DNA from: Xanthoparmelia taractica
Taxonomy: Eukaryota; Ascomycota; Lecanoromycetes; Lecanorales; Parmeliaceae
Length of the DNA stretch: 64,000 nucleotides
Direction of reading: 5' to 3'
NCBI GenBank assembly: GCA_033085395.1
Contig: JANQBS010000091.1
Location: forward strand, 1 to 64,000
Positions 32,653 to 45,268 of this stretch are shown piece by piece; within the stretch, counting starts at the first letter, position 1, and every line of letters begins with the position of its first letter. The notes under the pieces were generated by a model that saw only the letters and a program-made list of their open reading frames with translations, was not told the origin of the DNA and did no database searches. Made by a program: the position numbers and the translations under genes.

Positions 32653-33267
32653 TCACTCCTCTTCCGAGAGAGCCATAATACTATGCTCTCTTTTCGTCAC
32701 TTGAAGGCGTGGAGGGTAGTACCACACCGACGCGTATCCAATGTTTCCGTGGCCCGTGAATGAGACTTCGCATGTCAAGAGTTGAAAGTGTTCTGGCGGT
32801 CCCACCATGAAGCCATAAAGCCCTCCCAGCACTGTTGACAGTTGCCTCCAGGTCATGACGGTGGTCTTGTTTACTAATACGGAGATACAGACACCTGAAC
32901 GGCCGTACACAAACTGGTCGCCAGGTATAGGCGAGGCGGGATGCTGACCCAGAGGGCCGAGGATCTGCAAGTGCGCGCCTTCGAAGGCTGCCGAGACCTC
33001 TGAGACCGGGATCAAGTCACCGAAGAAGCCGAATATCAGTTTGAAGGGGGTGTTGGGTATTGGAAATGGGATGGCATTAGCTCGAGAGCCGAACAGGTCA
33101 AAGCTCAACGGGGTCGGCGATGGAAGGGAGTTGGAGTCTGTGGTATTAGTGGCACCTAGTAATAGAATAGAGGTGTCGTTCAGAGAGTTGGATGGGATAA
33201 GCACCGTCGTCGGAAGGGTGAGAAGTGGTTGGAGAAGGAGGGTAGAGAGAGCACAAAGGGTGTGCAT
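32653..33267 (-). CDS. Small secreted protein, unknown function
   Basis: A single exon of 204 residues from Met at 33267, chosen over the longer frame (Met at 33354) because MHTLCALSTLLLQPLLTL begins a typical signal peptide. The mature protein has several Asn-X-Ser/Thr sites (LNDTS, TNTTD, VNKTT), only two cysteines (GVCISV and LLTCEVS, possibly one disulfide), and a motif MTWRQLSTVLGGLYGFM followed by YASVWYYPP. This layout resembles fungal secreted proteins of unknown function. It marks the left edge of the conserved gene-dense half. It could be an effector-like protein, but size and signal peptide alone do not show that. Confidence 0.75.
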   Translation of the reverse strand: MHTLCALSTLLLQPLLTLPTTVLIPSNSLNDTSILLLGATNTTDSNSLPSPTPLSFDLFGSRANAIPFPIPNTPFKLIFGFFGDLIPVSEVSAAFEGAHLQILGPLGQHPASPIPGDQFVYGRSGVCISVLVNKTTVMTWRQLSTVLGGLYGFMVGPPEHFQLLTCEVSFTGHGNIGYASVWYYPPRLQVTKREHSIMALSEEE

Positions 33268-34836
33268 ACTGCAGGTCAAACTTGATGACCTAGCACATTT
33301 GGTGATGAAGACAGCTAAGTAAATCATATACAGCTCACAAAAAGCGCTATGCAAGCAATAATCTCCCGCATATGTTGGTATTTATAACCGCGACTCGCGG
33401 TTTCTCGATCGGTAGTAGTATTCGATAGGTCTCGACAGACTGGCTTATGCGACGGGCTTTCATCATGAGATCTAGACAGGATCTCTGTGCGTCATTTCTT
33501 TTCATTGGGTCGTTGATATACACAGATACATCAAGTAGCAGTGACCTAGACCACGGGCTCTGCACGGCGACAGTCGAACAAAGGGGTCCTAGATCATATG
33601 GAATCGTGGTACTGCTTCTATCCAAATCCTCGAATATTGACGCGTTGAGGAGGCTCTAGCCCGCCGATGATCACAAAAAGATGGTCAAATCACCTAACAT
33701 GTACACTATCGCTGATCCGACGAGACTTTACGTGTCTCAATGAAGACCGTCTTCCAATCGTCATAGATCTTGTTTGCAGGTTCTGGCATGCGAGGTTTTC
33801 TGGCGTAGATCCTTGTTCTCCAGTCACAGACACGAGCGCTGACTCTTTGTTGACTCATGGGTTAAGTAAGAGCCCAAGTGCGGTAATTTCTCTCACTGCT
33901 TTATCCAATCCAGTGTCATTATCCGACGATAGCCTGTAATGCAGAGATTCGGTCCTGGATGGTAAAGTAGCATACGCTCCAACTGCCGCTCTCGGGCTGC
34001 GAAGTCAGCAGGCTACCGATAGGAGCCTGAGGTGATTTTTGAACGGTGGTTTAGTATCAGCTCAAGTGAGGTGGTACAGGGGCGGTATCTGAGAACGGGT
34101 ACTATCCGAAAATGGAAGTCTTGGCATATCTGGCGCTTTTTTACCTCAACCTTCTTGTCCATGTCTTTCACGCAGACTCGCTAAGATGTTCGACTTAATA
34201 AATCATCCTATGGGTACATTATCCCGTGCTATAAAGTAATGTAGGTAAGGTAGAGGCTCATCAACATCTCCGTCCTCCTAACCACCTCAAATCCATCGAC
34301 TACTCGAAACCCAGATTGTTCGCAACAGCCACCAAATCCCACAGCGCTTTCGCCACACACTCTGAGCTACGTCCCGCAGTAGAGTCTACTCAATGTCTAC
34401 TTCGAACTTGGGCATCGGAGCTTTATCACTCTTTCTCTTCTCCAATTCAGCTTGAAAGGCAGCAGCCAGCATCCACATCGGCGTTAAATCAAGGGCTTCA
34501 GGTTTAAGTGTCAAGACATCTTACGCCAAGAGCTCCATACCTCAAATTTTTGTACGTCCTTCGTCGTCGCTAATCCAGCTAGAGGGGCGGCAGCGTTCCA
34601 TCACCGTGCTTTGCTAAAGTACCCACCGAGGCTACATCTATACCATTCCTCGGTCTTGTTCGTTAGTCCAGGCCAGAAGGGGAATAGATTGTTCAAAAAT
34701 TTATCCACATCCCTTGAATAGATATTCAAATCTGACCGTACAACTATTCAAGAGCGCCGTCACCAACCCCGCGAATGCCACTCAACTTCAACGCCACTTC
34801 TATTAACTCCATAATAAAGTGCCCCTTCCCGAGAGT
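33268..34836. other. Intergenic, nothing recognised
   Basis: The left edge should include the promoter of the secreted-protein gene, the right edge the 3' end of the gene at 34837-35974. Short frames on the plus strand (33447-33939, 34316-34507) have no motif. Confidence 0.45.
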
Positions 34837-35974
34837 CTACGCATAGTCTTCGCTGACCTGACTGCCCACCTCGGTCCAGCTCCCCGGCGTACTGATCGGG
34901 GCTTCATCATCACTCATGACACCCATATCCTCGCTCCCAACTTGACTAGCATGCTCACCTGTTCCTGTGTGCGACCCATCCGTGTGGTTCTCCATCTTCT
35001 CTTCGATACCACCAGCTGCTTCAGATTGGGGTGGCGAGTAAAAAGCCGGTGCATTATTCTGGGCCCACTCATTGACAGACCAATAATTTGAACGTGATGG
35101 CTGGGGGTAATCATTGAGCTCAGCTAGATCTGCAGCAGCTGAGGAGGCGGACGTTGTGGGTGTAAGGTCCAATAACTGTTCGGAGGGGTGGTTGGAGACC
35201 TCGTCAGTGTCAATAAGGAGACGCTGGGGTTGGTACGCAGCTGGTTTCGGAGGGACCGGAGGAGAGGCTGGAGAATCACGGATAGTAGGCGGGGAAGCAG
35301 ATGAGGCGGGAGGAGTAGGCGTGCTGGAGCGTGATATAGGATCTTGCTTTTGCTCCGTAGGTGAAGGATGTGCATCCATTATCGGCACACCCATCTCATC
35401 GGCGAAAGGGTCCGCAAATGCAGAGCCCAGAGCTGCCGCCCTGGATCCTGTATGTCTGTGGCGTAGCCCTGATTCCTCTGCTTGTGCCTCGGCAGCCGAT
35501 GACATTGCCGTCATTTCCTCGACTTTGAGAGCGCCATCTTTGTCGACCATGTCATCGAAGCTCTTTGCCTTCCCGTTGGTTGCTTGCTTTGATTTCCGTC
35601 GCTCTTCCATCATTCTGCCCCTCTCTAGAATCTCCTGTCTGACCCTCCGCCTACGTTCAACAGCTTCGGGGTCATCATCTTCGCGAGAAGAAGCGTCATG
35701 TGTCGAACTGCGGGATTCTGATGGGGGGGCTAATTCGTCGCCTAGAGCATGCAGTGCGATCGCAGCTTTACGGCGATTATCTTCAATCCACTGCCGAATT
35801 TGAGGGTTTTCATAGATTGCGAGACCGGCAGCGCAGAGGAGGGAAATGGTGATGATCAGACCTGGAGACTGTAAGCTTGCTGTGCAAGTTACTGGTGCTT
35901 GCACCTGGGACTGTTGTAGGTAATTGCTCATATGTTAGAGACTGTGACTGACCTTTGGCTAATGGCGCTGGCAT
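34837..35974 (-). CDS. Single-pass membrane protein, conserved fungal unknown
   Basis: Two exons: 35953-35974 (MPAPLAK plus one base) and 34837-35861, with an intron 35862-35952 (donor GTCAGT, acceptor CTCCAG). The product is 348 residues: MPAPLAKGLIITISLLCAAG is an N-terminal membrane anchor (about residues 8-26), followed by YENPQIRQWIEDNRRK and HALGDEL. This N-terminal block is the conserved hallmark of an unnamed fungal family. Then comes a charged helical stretch (VERRRRVRQEILERGRMMEERR), a long Ser/Pro-rich disordered region and an acidic C-terminus with DEAPISTPGSWTEVGS. The short first exon is needed to obtain the conserved MPAPLAKG start; without it the frame begins at an in-intron Met. 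It is divergent from ASK1 with about 250 bp between starts, so the two probably share a promoter region. Confidence 0.8.
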
Positions 35975-36224
35975 TGTTGCAATGATGTAAGTTTCCTCTA
36001 TGCTGTTGTGTTTGCAATAGTGACAGGGTCAGGAGGTTCTGCGGTGATACCTGGTACTCAAACTTGCTCGGAGCAGCAACGCTAATGCTTTTGCCCCCCG
36101 AAGAGTTCCGCGCGGCAGTGGCGGCTCAGGGCTCGCGTATTCGTAAATACGCGAGCGAGTCTTGCTAAATGCTTTCCCAGAACATTTTTCCCACGAATTG
36201 GTCAAACGGCCAACAATTGAAATT
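35975..36224. promoter_or_regulatory. Shared divergent promoter region (membrane protein / ASK1)
   Basis: Only 250 bp separate the two start codons, so the upstream elements of both genes must lie here or inside the neighbour. A nearly perfect palindrome CGCGTATTCGTAAATACGCG is present near 36134-36153 and could be a regulatory site; no factor is proposed. Confidence 0.5.
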
Positions 36225-37553
36225 ATGTCGCGCCCAAGCACCTACGGGCAGAGGGACAGTAGTGTCATCCCGGCTTCGGCAGCTCAGAGAAACCTTACCC
36301 TGACCGAGGAGCTGGAGAAGCTCGAACAATCCATTACCTTGACCCTCCAAGGTAATTCAATATCAGGCGCCTACACATATTACCTACTCATCTGCCCTCT
36401 CAGAGATTGATCACAACTTTAGTCGAGCCCACCGTATTGTAACGACGAGCATCTTGCCAGTGGTCGAACAATATGCAGAGCACTCCAAAAATGTTTGGGA
36501 GGGCTCCAAGGTATGTTTCTCCTTCCTATCGCATCGCCATGCATGCCTGAAATACCGCAGTTCTGGAAGCAGTTCTTTGAAGCCTCGGCCAATGTCTCCC
36601 TCTCCGGCTACGAGGAACCCCCCGCCGATGAGGATATTACCACCACAGAAGAAAACGATCCCACAGCAACTACACCCTCTACCTCGAGCTACAACTCCTC
36701 TCAACCTAATACCCCACCGAACCAACCCTATCCAAATGAAGAAACGCTCTCTCCATCTCCAGTAGACACTACGCCTCGCCCGACAAGGCGAAAGCGGCCA
36801 GTAGCAACAGCCCCGTACTCCTCACCCTACGAAACCCTCAAACGAGAGACCCTCGCGGCCTCTCCTTCCGAATCCACCCTCCCCTCCACACCCCGCGCCG
36901 CCGATTCCCCAGCGCCCCAATCGTCGCCCTTCGCCCCGCCTTCCACAGCTCACCACACAGCCCGCCATACGCCCGCAAACGACGTCCTCCTTCACCGCGT
37001 TTTGAACAAGAACTGGCGAATACAGGCCACCCCGCACTCCACCGCGAGACTACCTCTGCGCAGCAAATCATTCACAGACGCGACGCCGAAACCCAGCACA
37101 GCTAAGAAACTTAGAGGTAGAGCGAAGGAGGATTACGATCTCGACTCTTCTCCTGCAGTGCCTGCACCACAACTGCATTCTGAAATCTTCGATACGCCCG
37201 CACGGAGGACCCGTGTCCCAGGAGTCAGCGTGCTCACGCCCGCAAGAGGGCTCAAACACGGCGCCGCCGCCGCCGAAGAAAGTGGGAAGAAGAAGGGAAA
37301 GCAACCGCAGATCTGGGACAGCGACAGCGATGACGACGAAGACGAAATGGGAGGAACGGGTATGAGCCCGCCCAAGACGATGCAATTCCACGTCCCGCAA
37401 CCGAGGCTGTTGAGGACGCCGGCGCGGGAAGCTTCGAAGCGGATCGTCGAGGATCTGCTGCTCACGGCTGGGGGGAACGTGACGGATGATTTGGAGGAGG
37501 ACAGTCCGAGCGTGATTCGGAGAGCGAGGTTGGGAGACGAGGATACTTTTTGA
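36225..37553 (+). CDS. ASK1: DASH/DAM1 complex subunit Ask1
   Basis: Exons 36225-36351, 36404-36510 and 36561-37553 (introns of 52 and 50 bp with GTAATT and GTATGT donors) encode 408 residues. The conserved Ask1 domain is residues about 18-85: LTEELEKLEQSITLTLQEID, then a helical FSRAHRIVTTSILPVVEQY segment and VWEGSKFWKQFFEASANV. The rest is disordered, rich in Ser/Pro, Thr/Pro and acidic residues, with TP sites (for example LLRTPAREA) expected for Cdk phosphorylation. Ask1 is part of the DASH complex that couples kinetochores to spindle microtubules. Length and domain position agree with other filamentous fungi. Splicing is required to join the domain. It converges with the RhoGAP gene to its right. 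Confidence 0.93.
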
Positions 37554-38516
37554 CTGACGATATATACAAATAGAAAGGAAAAAGCCAAACGTCTATATCA
37601 TCCTCCTTCTACCGTCAAATCCCAGCCTCGAAAATCGACTAGGCATGCTTTACAACGCTTCGAGCCTTACCCCTTGATCTCGAGCAAGTCTTACACGGAC
37701 ACTCATCCCTTCCCTTTCTCCATCTATCTAGATTCTTGGTATTTGAAGCCCTGCATCTACCCTTCAATCTTATCGTGTACCTCCTATCTTTTTCTTGTCA
37801 TTCATCATGAACTAATATGCCAATACATCCCACAAAAAACCTGACAATCACCTCATTCATTGTCCAACCTACTACTACTGTTTACAAGAAAACACCTTTA
37901 AGCCTAATGTATTCATGGAAGAAGTGCCCTCAAATCACGCGCACGGACAAAAAGCACCAAGGCAAGCAGTTACCAGTCCTCTCTCGCATACACAAGTACC
38001 TTACTGGCTGTCCCTTCCTTCAAGCTAAATACAACTATCGCTATATATATCTACCCGCAAATCGTCCGGGTCCTGAAATGCTCCAACCACAAAGGTAAAA
38101 ATGGTCCTGAAATACGCCCTAAAACATGCACGACTTTGCTGGTCGTGCCCCAGACCCAGACCCAGTACACGGAGGAAACCGAACCAGTATCATCTCCGAA
38201 GGATATATGGTAAAGATAAAAAACAAAGGATGGCGCCCGCTCGAAGTGCTGTAGAAGTAAAAAATCATTCCAATAAGGGTATCAGTGTCGTTTCTTCGGA
38301 ACGCTTTTGCGCCCCATGGTCTGGAGCAGGAAGTCATTATACCCGTTCACCCTTGTGACCCTTCTACTCCCCAAAGCTCGGATAGTCATAACGCCTCGGT
38401 CTATGCTAGGTCCGTCCCCCCTCTATCTTCTGTTCCTCGGCAGTTTTGAACTGTGGCATCGAGCATATTTGATCCTCGATTCCCCCCTGGTCCTCGTCAT
38501 TCTCTTCGATTCTCAC
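37554..38516. other. Intergenic between convergent genes
   Basis: Holds the 3' ends of ASK1 and of the LIM-RhoGAP gene. Plus-strand frames at 37817-38756 overlap the end of the RhoGAP gene or lack protein character. No RNA gene was seen. Confidence 0.5.
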
Positions 38517-41500
38517 TCATCTCCGCTCATCGTCACCCATAAACACCTCCTGGCAATGTTCGATCAGGAATTGCACCGCCCCGTTCTTCGCCTGTGTATC
38601 TTGCATTTCCCTCGCCAAACTCTCTGGCCGCATAACGGTCGGCGCAAATACAACCGCCACGTTCTGGCTCGTCATCAAGTTCTCCGCCTGCTGTTCCACG
38701 ACCCTCGCCAAATGGAATACCAGCACTTCCAGCGTATCACGGTGATGCGTCGGTAGCTCGCTGATCGCGTTTCTCATGCTACTCACGCGGTATGTGTGAT
38801 TGTAGGGATTGTTCGGGTGGGCCGGATGTGTGGGGTCGATGTCCGAAGGGTTCTGCCCAGGAGGTGGAAGGGTCTCGAGGAGTTTATCGTAGACTTCGTA
38901 GGTGATAAGCGGTGTGGGAAGCTTCCGAAAGTACTGTTTGAGGGTGGAGGTGACGGCGTTGATATCGAGGTCCGGGTCAGAGATGTCGTAGTCGTTGCTG
39001 CGTTCAAAGCCTTCCTTGATGGCTTGGATTTGAGAGTTGCCGCCGGATTTGCGGTAAATGCCTTCGATGTCCATGCCTAGGAAAAAGTGTCAGTGGTAGA
39101 CAAGATGGTGGAACAACGGACAGCAAAACATACCTCTGGCGTCCACTTCTTGGATGCAGCGCATTACGATGCCGGGGATGTTCGCCCGCTCATATTCTGC
39201 GCGGTGCTCAAGCTCGGAGCCAAATAAAGCTGGTTGCTGTGTCAGCGAGACCATACGATACCATTTTGGTGAAGGTATCAAGGCTCATACCTGGACCACC
39301 TTCATGATTGATAGCCGGCATGCTACCGTTAGGCGAATTTTTCCACGGCTGCTGCTTTCCCCTCTGATTGCCGAATAAACCTACGAACCCTGGTCTCGAT
39401 GGATCATGACTCTGATTCCTAGAGAGGTTGCTGGTGGGGTACTCTTGCTGCTGCATAGCCCCGTAAGGCATGCCTTCGGGATATTGGCCTTCTCTATGAT
39501 TTCTGCTTCCATCGCTAGAGAATGCTCCCTTCAGGCCTTTTGTGACGCCCTTGGCGACGTTGTGACCTCCCTTCTTCCAATTAAACTTCTTCGGTTGGGC
39601 CTTTCGGATATTGACCACTTGAGGTGCTGTCAAGTACGTCGCGGGCTCGACTTCGTTCTCTTGCACCACGGTGGATCCGGTCATGGCGCTCTCCGTGAAT
39701 GAGGGCCGTGAATCCCGAACGTCCATCCCAGAGTTGGACCTACCACCTTGACTCTGTGTATAAATACCCAGCCCATTGGCTTGCGGTTGGAGGACCTCTA
39801 AAGCAGGGCCTGTGTTTGCTTTTCGGAGCTCCTGAACCTGGTGGACAAGCTGGTTGTTAAGATCTGCGAGTTGCGCGTTTTTCAAAGACAGCTGTTCAAA
39901 TTCCTGGAAGCTGTTCTCTTTCATTTGAGTCAGATTCGAGATTTCCTCGGTCAGGTCGTTCCTTCGCTGCGTCAGCTCCTCGATATGCGGCGCAAACGAA
40001 TCCTTCAGCTTTTGTAGGCTTTCCGCAAACTCTCGTAATACCGCGCTACTCAAGTTACCCACGTCCAGCGGGTCGCCGCTTCTCTTCGCTGCAGCGATAT
40101 GCTCTGTCAGAACCTCTAGCTCCCGGACCACTATCTCTTTTTGTGTGTCAAGCACAACCATTGTAGATCTTTTTTCCCGCAATTCCGTATTCATCTCTTT
40201 GATGCTGGTTTTGGCTTCAACGGCTGCTTCTAGTTCGACGATTTTCTGCTCCATTTCCGTCATTTTCTGCTTGTCCCGGCGGCTTTCGTTCTTGTACCAC
40301 CTCAGCTCCTCTCTGTTCTCCGGCGAGGAGACTGTGGGACTGCTGACTTCGTTGGCGAGACCGGGGCTGCTCGATCCAACCAGAGGTGACTTGGGCCATT
40401 TTTGTTCTCTAGAATGACGAATACCTCGATCACTGTAGCTCCGAGCGTGACGGACCGAATGCGAGACACGCCTTAAAAAGCCACCCTGGTCTTGCTGTCC
40501 GTCGGCGTTTGCAGCTTGAGCTGTGTCATCATCCATGGTGAAGCCTTCCGCGGCTGGGTGCACTTCTGGCGAGATTGGAGGGTCCGCATTGCGTGGCGAG
40601 TCAGATTTGATCGAGTCGGTCTTTGCCTTGAACGTAGCTGTATTTGGGGGGTTAGGAGGTACCCTGGGTGCGACAAAGGAATCGCTTGACGAGGCACCTT
40701 GCAGAGCGAGGCGTTCGCGGGCACGCAAAGGAGGGGGCGGAGCATCGGCAAAGCCGAGAGCGGACGGGGAGTCCTGCGCCCTCGCGGCACCTCTATTCCC
40801 ACTTGTATTTGCAAGTGGCTGAGTTGTCGCTGTAGCCGGTGCCGATGCCGGTTTCTCGTAACCGCTCTCAGGAACAGACGCACTGTTTGACAGCTTGCTG
40901 ACGGTCGATACATCCACTTCTCTCTTAGGAACAGACTGTTTACCAAGCGATGACTTGGCCAAAGAATCACCCCTTTCCGGCAGGGTTTTCAATTGCGTAC
41001 TCAACGGCGAAGTATGAGAGAGTGGCGAGTCGGTCGAGGTATAGCTTCTCGAACCTTGGGTGTCTGGCGGTGAACCGCTTCGAGTCGCCTCCGAACGTGA
41101 CGACATTGGGGATTCGTGCGAAGGTAGTATGACCTGCTGTTCCTTCACCTGGGCACTTGCTGTCACCGGCACGGACTTTGTCTTCGACGTCGGTATGGAC
41201 GTATCTCTTGTTGGCGGGATTGGGTCGGACTTTGAATTCCTCTTCTTCTTGGGAGCTTCTTGCAGCATGAATTTCGCGCTCGTTGTCTCGCCTTTCCGAC
41301 GAGTACGGGACTCCTCGCTGGAAACGTCTCGTAGGCTCTCATGGGCGATTGCATTGATTGAGTTGCTGCCAAGCTCTTTCTTACTGCGGACTTGATCTGT
41401 GAAGTCGGTAGATAGTTTCCGACCTCTTTCTTGATATGCTATGTGTGGACTTTGCGGTTGAGAAGGCGGAGACGAATGGCGAGAGCTAGTTGGAGAAATA

Positions 41501-42765
41501 GGGATTACAGCTGCTTCAGTGTTTTCCTTCTCGATTGGCGACTTCCGGGCCGCGGAATTTATGGCGTTGAAGTAATCTCGGGCGGTGAGTTTGCTCTCGC
41601 TCGGCTGAGACTTGGATGTACTTCTTTGCACTTCGAATAACTCCCGCTTAGCCAGTGGAGAGGGCCCAGGCGCCGGGTTTGGATCAAGTGCCATGGGGAT
41701 GAAGAATCCTTCGCCATTTCCAGATCCTTCAGATAGCTGCGAATGAACTGAGTGTCTGTTGTTTTGATAGATGCTATTGGGTAGTGTAATGTTTTCTATC
41801 AACTGTCAGCTACTCCATTGAAGGAAGATATACTGCTGGAGGTACACCTTTGCGCTCGTCTTCTTGCATTGCAGGTGACCTTTCACGTTTCTCACTCCTT
41901 GATGAATGCGATCTGTGATTTGGCGGTCTTTTCTGATGACCCCGGGGCGGTTCCGCCGGTGTTCCGGTTTCTGATCTTGATCTTAGACTAGATGGCATTT
42001 TGTATGCAGCTGGTGGGAGTTCTGTAGGTGTCTCGGAGTAGCTCTCCGAGGGCGGGCTCTCATTTTCCGGGGACAAGACATTCTCGCTGACGGCGCTGGG
42101 TGGTAGAGACGGCAAGGACTTGTCCAGTAACATGGTATTGTTCGGAGGTTGCTGGAGATGTTTATGACGATTTGAACCATTCTTCTGGGATTTTTTCCGG
42201 CGTCTTTGCATCAACGATTCATGACATTCCATACAAAATATCCCCTGTGAAGTCCTTGCATATTTGAGATTCTCGATCTTCTTTTTGCAGTTCCGGCACT
42301 TGAAGCACGTTGCGCAAAAGGCCTGATCCCCAGTGAGAATGGCCAAGTCTTCTATCTTATTGTTGCAGACGCTGCAGCTATAGGTACAATTGTTGCAGAT
42401 AAGTGAGCCGTCGCCGAGGAGGAGGAGATTTGCATCCGAGTCGAGGATGGTGCCGCAGGTGTTGCAGCGGAAGCAGTCTATATGCCATCGATTGCCCGCT
42501 GGGAGACTATCAGTATATCGATCCCGCAAGGTGACCATTACCGTAGTAGAGACGTACCAAGTTCGAAGGCTTTCCCCTCCTCGAGTATCTGAGTACAAGT
42601 TGCAATCGTTAGCACTCGGATCTTTAAGTCAGGGGGCGGCTTAGCTGAAAAGCAGCATGGCGGCACGGAACATACCTCTCCACATCCTTTACACGGATAT
42701 GCTGCCTCGTCCTGCTCCATCGGGGACTCGGGATAGACAGAAGACGAGTCCATCATCATCGTCAT
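38517..42765 (-). CDS. RGA1: LIM-domain Rho GTPase-activating protein, Rga1-like
   Basis: Six exons (42676-42765, 42558-42588, 41848-42498, 39291-41795, 39134-39229, 38517-39076) join in frame into 1310 residues. LIM 1 starts at CKGCGE and continues across two introns as GNRWHIDCFRCNTC. LIM 2 follows as CSVCNNKIEDLAILTGD and CFKCRNCKKKIENL. Then come a long Ser-rich disordered region, a coiled coil (about residues 740-900 by eye, with repeated leucines in VRELEVLTEHIAAA and similar) and a C-terminal RhoGAP domain. The RhoGAP domain contains FGSELEHRAEYER and the arginine finger in GIYRKSGG, then LPTPLITYEVY and the NVAVVFAPTVMRP motif. Proteins of this type stimulate GTP hydrolysis by Cdc42/Rho1 and control polarity and hyphal tip growth. 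The start is an ATG cluster near 42753-42765. Rga1 or Rga2 paralogy cannot be decided here. Confidence 0.92.
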
Positions 42766-45268
42766 CAGAGGCACTGGGTTGCCAGAACCCAACTCTGCTG
42801 TGACAAACGACAGCAGACGTCAGGGCCAGCGTATCGATAGGACGTTTGATCCTCCCCGCTAGCTCTAGTTCATGGGACATAGGCCAGACTTGTTCAGATC
42901 CACCCGGCTGGATTGATAACCCTTGCTCTTCGCAAGTACACCAAGCCTCAATCCGTCCAAGTCCAGGTCTTTCCGGGACGTATAGGGCAAGCCTAATCGG
43001 CTGCGGAATGGAATTGTGGTGCGCGTATGTTGGGACAGGCGTTGGTTGACAAGTACAGGCACAACCGCCAGCGACAAGCGAAGAAGGATGAGTGGATAGC
43101 CTAAGCTCTGGTCTGGGCAGCGCGCAGAACGCTGTATGATGATGCCGGCCCTGCAGCTTCCCCCCCAAAAAAGTCGTCCAGTCGGGCAGTTAACTGCTTC
43201 TCACTCGAGCCGGTCAGGGCGGTGGGCAGCTCTTGTGGTTGGTGATTTATTATAATTAGTAGTACTTCTATTACTTGGTACTTTGTTGAGTGGGTTAGAG
43301 AAAGACTTTAGAGGTCCGGGCCTGTCGGACTCGTGACTTGGGCTCTCGGCAATGGTGTTTCAGGATTACTGGCCAATTTGACTCTTTACTCTTGTGGGAA
43401 GTCCAGACGAACCATGCAAGTGTTGTAAGGATGGCCAAGTTGTCGCTGTCGCTGTCGCTGTGGTAGTCAGCATCATCCAAGTGCCATTGATGATATTCAG
43501 ATGTCAGGGAGTTCGGGGTGACAATGTTCCAAGGGCCCCCCAGAAGAAGAAGTGGCTAGTGCCTATAAGAAGAAGAAGAAGAAGAATAATAATACACCAA
43601 CAGGAAAGTTCGCCGGGAGAGGAGTTTTGTGTGAAGCACTTTCCAAGCCACTATTTGGAGATAGGGGATACTTGTACATAAAATCTTCTACTGTTCTACG
43701 GCCGTACCACCAAGAGACTACCTTACCTTTGCTCAAGGGGTTGAAGAGGAATGATAGTCAGTAATGACTACCTACTCGTGCTACTGTACTGATGACTGAT
43801 GAGAGCGCTCTCTGACCACATCAAACGTGTGTGCATCTGAGCTGAAACGCAGATCTAACAGCGAATCCATGCCAAAGTCCTGTTACGCACAAAGATATTT
43901 AGTTTTTACCCACTGTCATGGCCAATCGGCGTATAGATATAATATATTGGCATACACACATATATATATTCACATCCCGCTTGCTCCTTCCCCAAATGCT
44001 CCTTCATCGCGCGCGTAAGATGTAAGAGACAGGACCCAGCAAAGATGCCAGAAGCCTGAGCGAAATAGAATACGGATATTATTATTATTCTTCTTTTCTA
44101 TTTTGTCGTTTCAAATTGATAGATTACTATTATTGATGTGCTGTCTATCTGACTGTGTTACTTCGTACTTACCCCCCAGCAAACCCGGGAGATTGTCAGA
44201 CTGTCAGGGGGGAATAGCCCTTAGACGCCACCAAAAATTGATTATTACAGCGGGGCTCGGCGGGGGATTGAGCCTGATTAGCGGCCCCAAAGCTTGAAAC
44301 CTTCAGGGCATGATCTCCCCAAGTCCAGCGTCTGTCCCCTTTCCCCCCCTGCTTTTCCCCGATGCAGCATCATGCATCATGCATCATGCAATCTTCCTCG
44401 TATTTCCTTCTCATTCATTTCAGCCTTCACTTCACTTCAAATCCTCCTTCAGATCCTAATTAAAATCATTTTGCTCTTCTGCTGACCTCCAATATAATTG
44501 ATCCCCGAAACAGATCCTCGAGGGTCACGGCTCTTTGCTTCTCTGAGAAACACCGTCACTTTGAAACACTGTATCCATGTTGCATCTCCAACCCTTCCCT
44601 GTTACCGCATGCTGTCTGTTTCAAAGCTTCTCGGAGCAAGCCGGTCTCGTCCTTGGAAGATGAGTAGATGAGAGACGAGAGAATCTCGACAGATCCCCCC
44701 TACAGTACTACTCGAGGTAGGTAATTGATCTGGAGCTTGTTCAATCACATCATCATATATCCACAAGTCCATATCGCGGCCCGCAAGTATACTATCTTCA
44801 AAAATACAAGATTCAAATCTACTAGCGATTCGGGATACCCGATTGATTTTGCGCTTGTGGGAGCCATGTTCAATTGATCCTACCGACTACTTTACCTGAT
44901 CCATCACCTACAAGTACAACCGGGCGTCTCTTGATCGAGGTCGGTGGTCCCTAAAAGAGAAATCTCACTTGAGCACTACCTTACTACTTCGTACGGCATC
45001 CCTCGACGGAGCTATTGCTCGCTCTCAATTTACATGACTTCAATTCAGCAACACCGGCTCTTCTCCACTCCTCACTTCATACCCACTCAATCAACTCGTC
45101 ACTCCAACACTCTACCTAATACATTTGGGAGTGTAAAAGTCGGCTGGCTCTCTAAGGTAGGTATTCAATAGTGCACATAATATACAACAACAGCCACCAG
45201 CGCCCTCGCTGAAATGGAGGCCTTTGAGCCCAGAAAATCCACCAAACATTCCATCATCAACCATGCCT
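42766..45268. other. Long intergenic region
   Basis: About 2.5 kb without a recognisable gene, probably mostly the RhoGAP promoter and 5' leader plus the 3' region of STU1. It contains simple repeats: three TCGCTG units near 43441-43462, an AAG run near 43567-43586, AT-rich ATTATT near 44078 and three GCATCAT units near 44364-44390. The minus-strand frames at 42689-43168 overlap exon 1 and look like chance. Confidence 0.5.

Noticed and set aside
37133..37588. 151-codon frame antisense to ASK1
   Set aside because: A shadow of the Ser/Pro-rich coding strand of ASK1.
43430..44400. Simple repeats (TCGCTG, AAG, ATT, GCATCAT) considered as a CRISPR-like or structured array
   Set aside because: These are microsatellites with no spacers; CRISPR arrays are not expected in a fungal nucleus.
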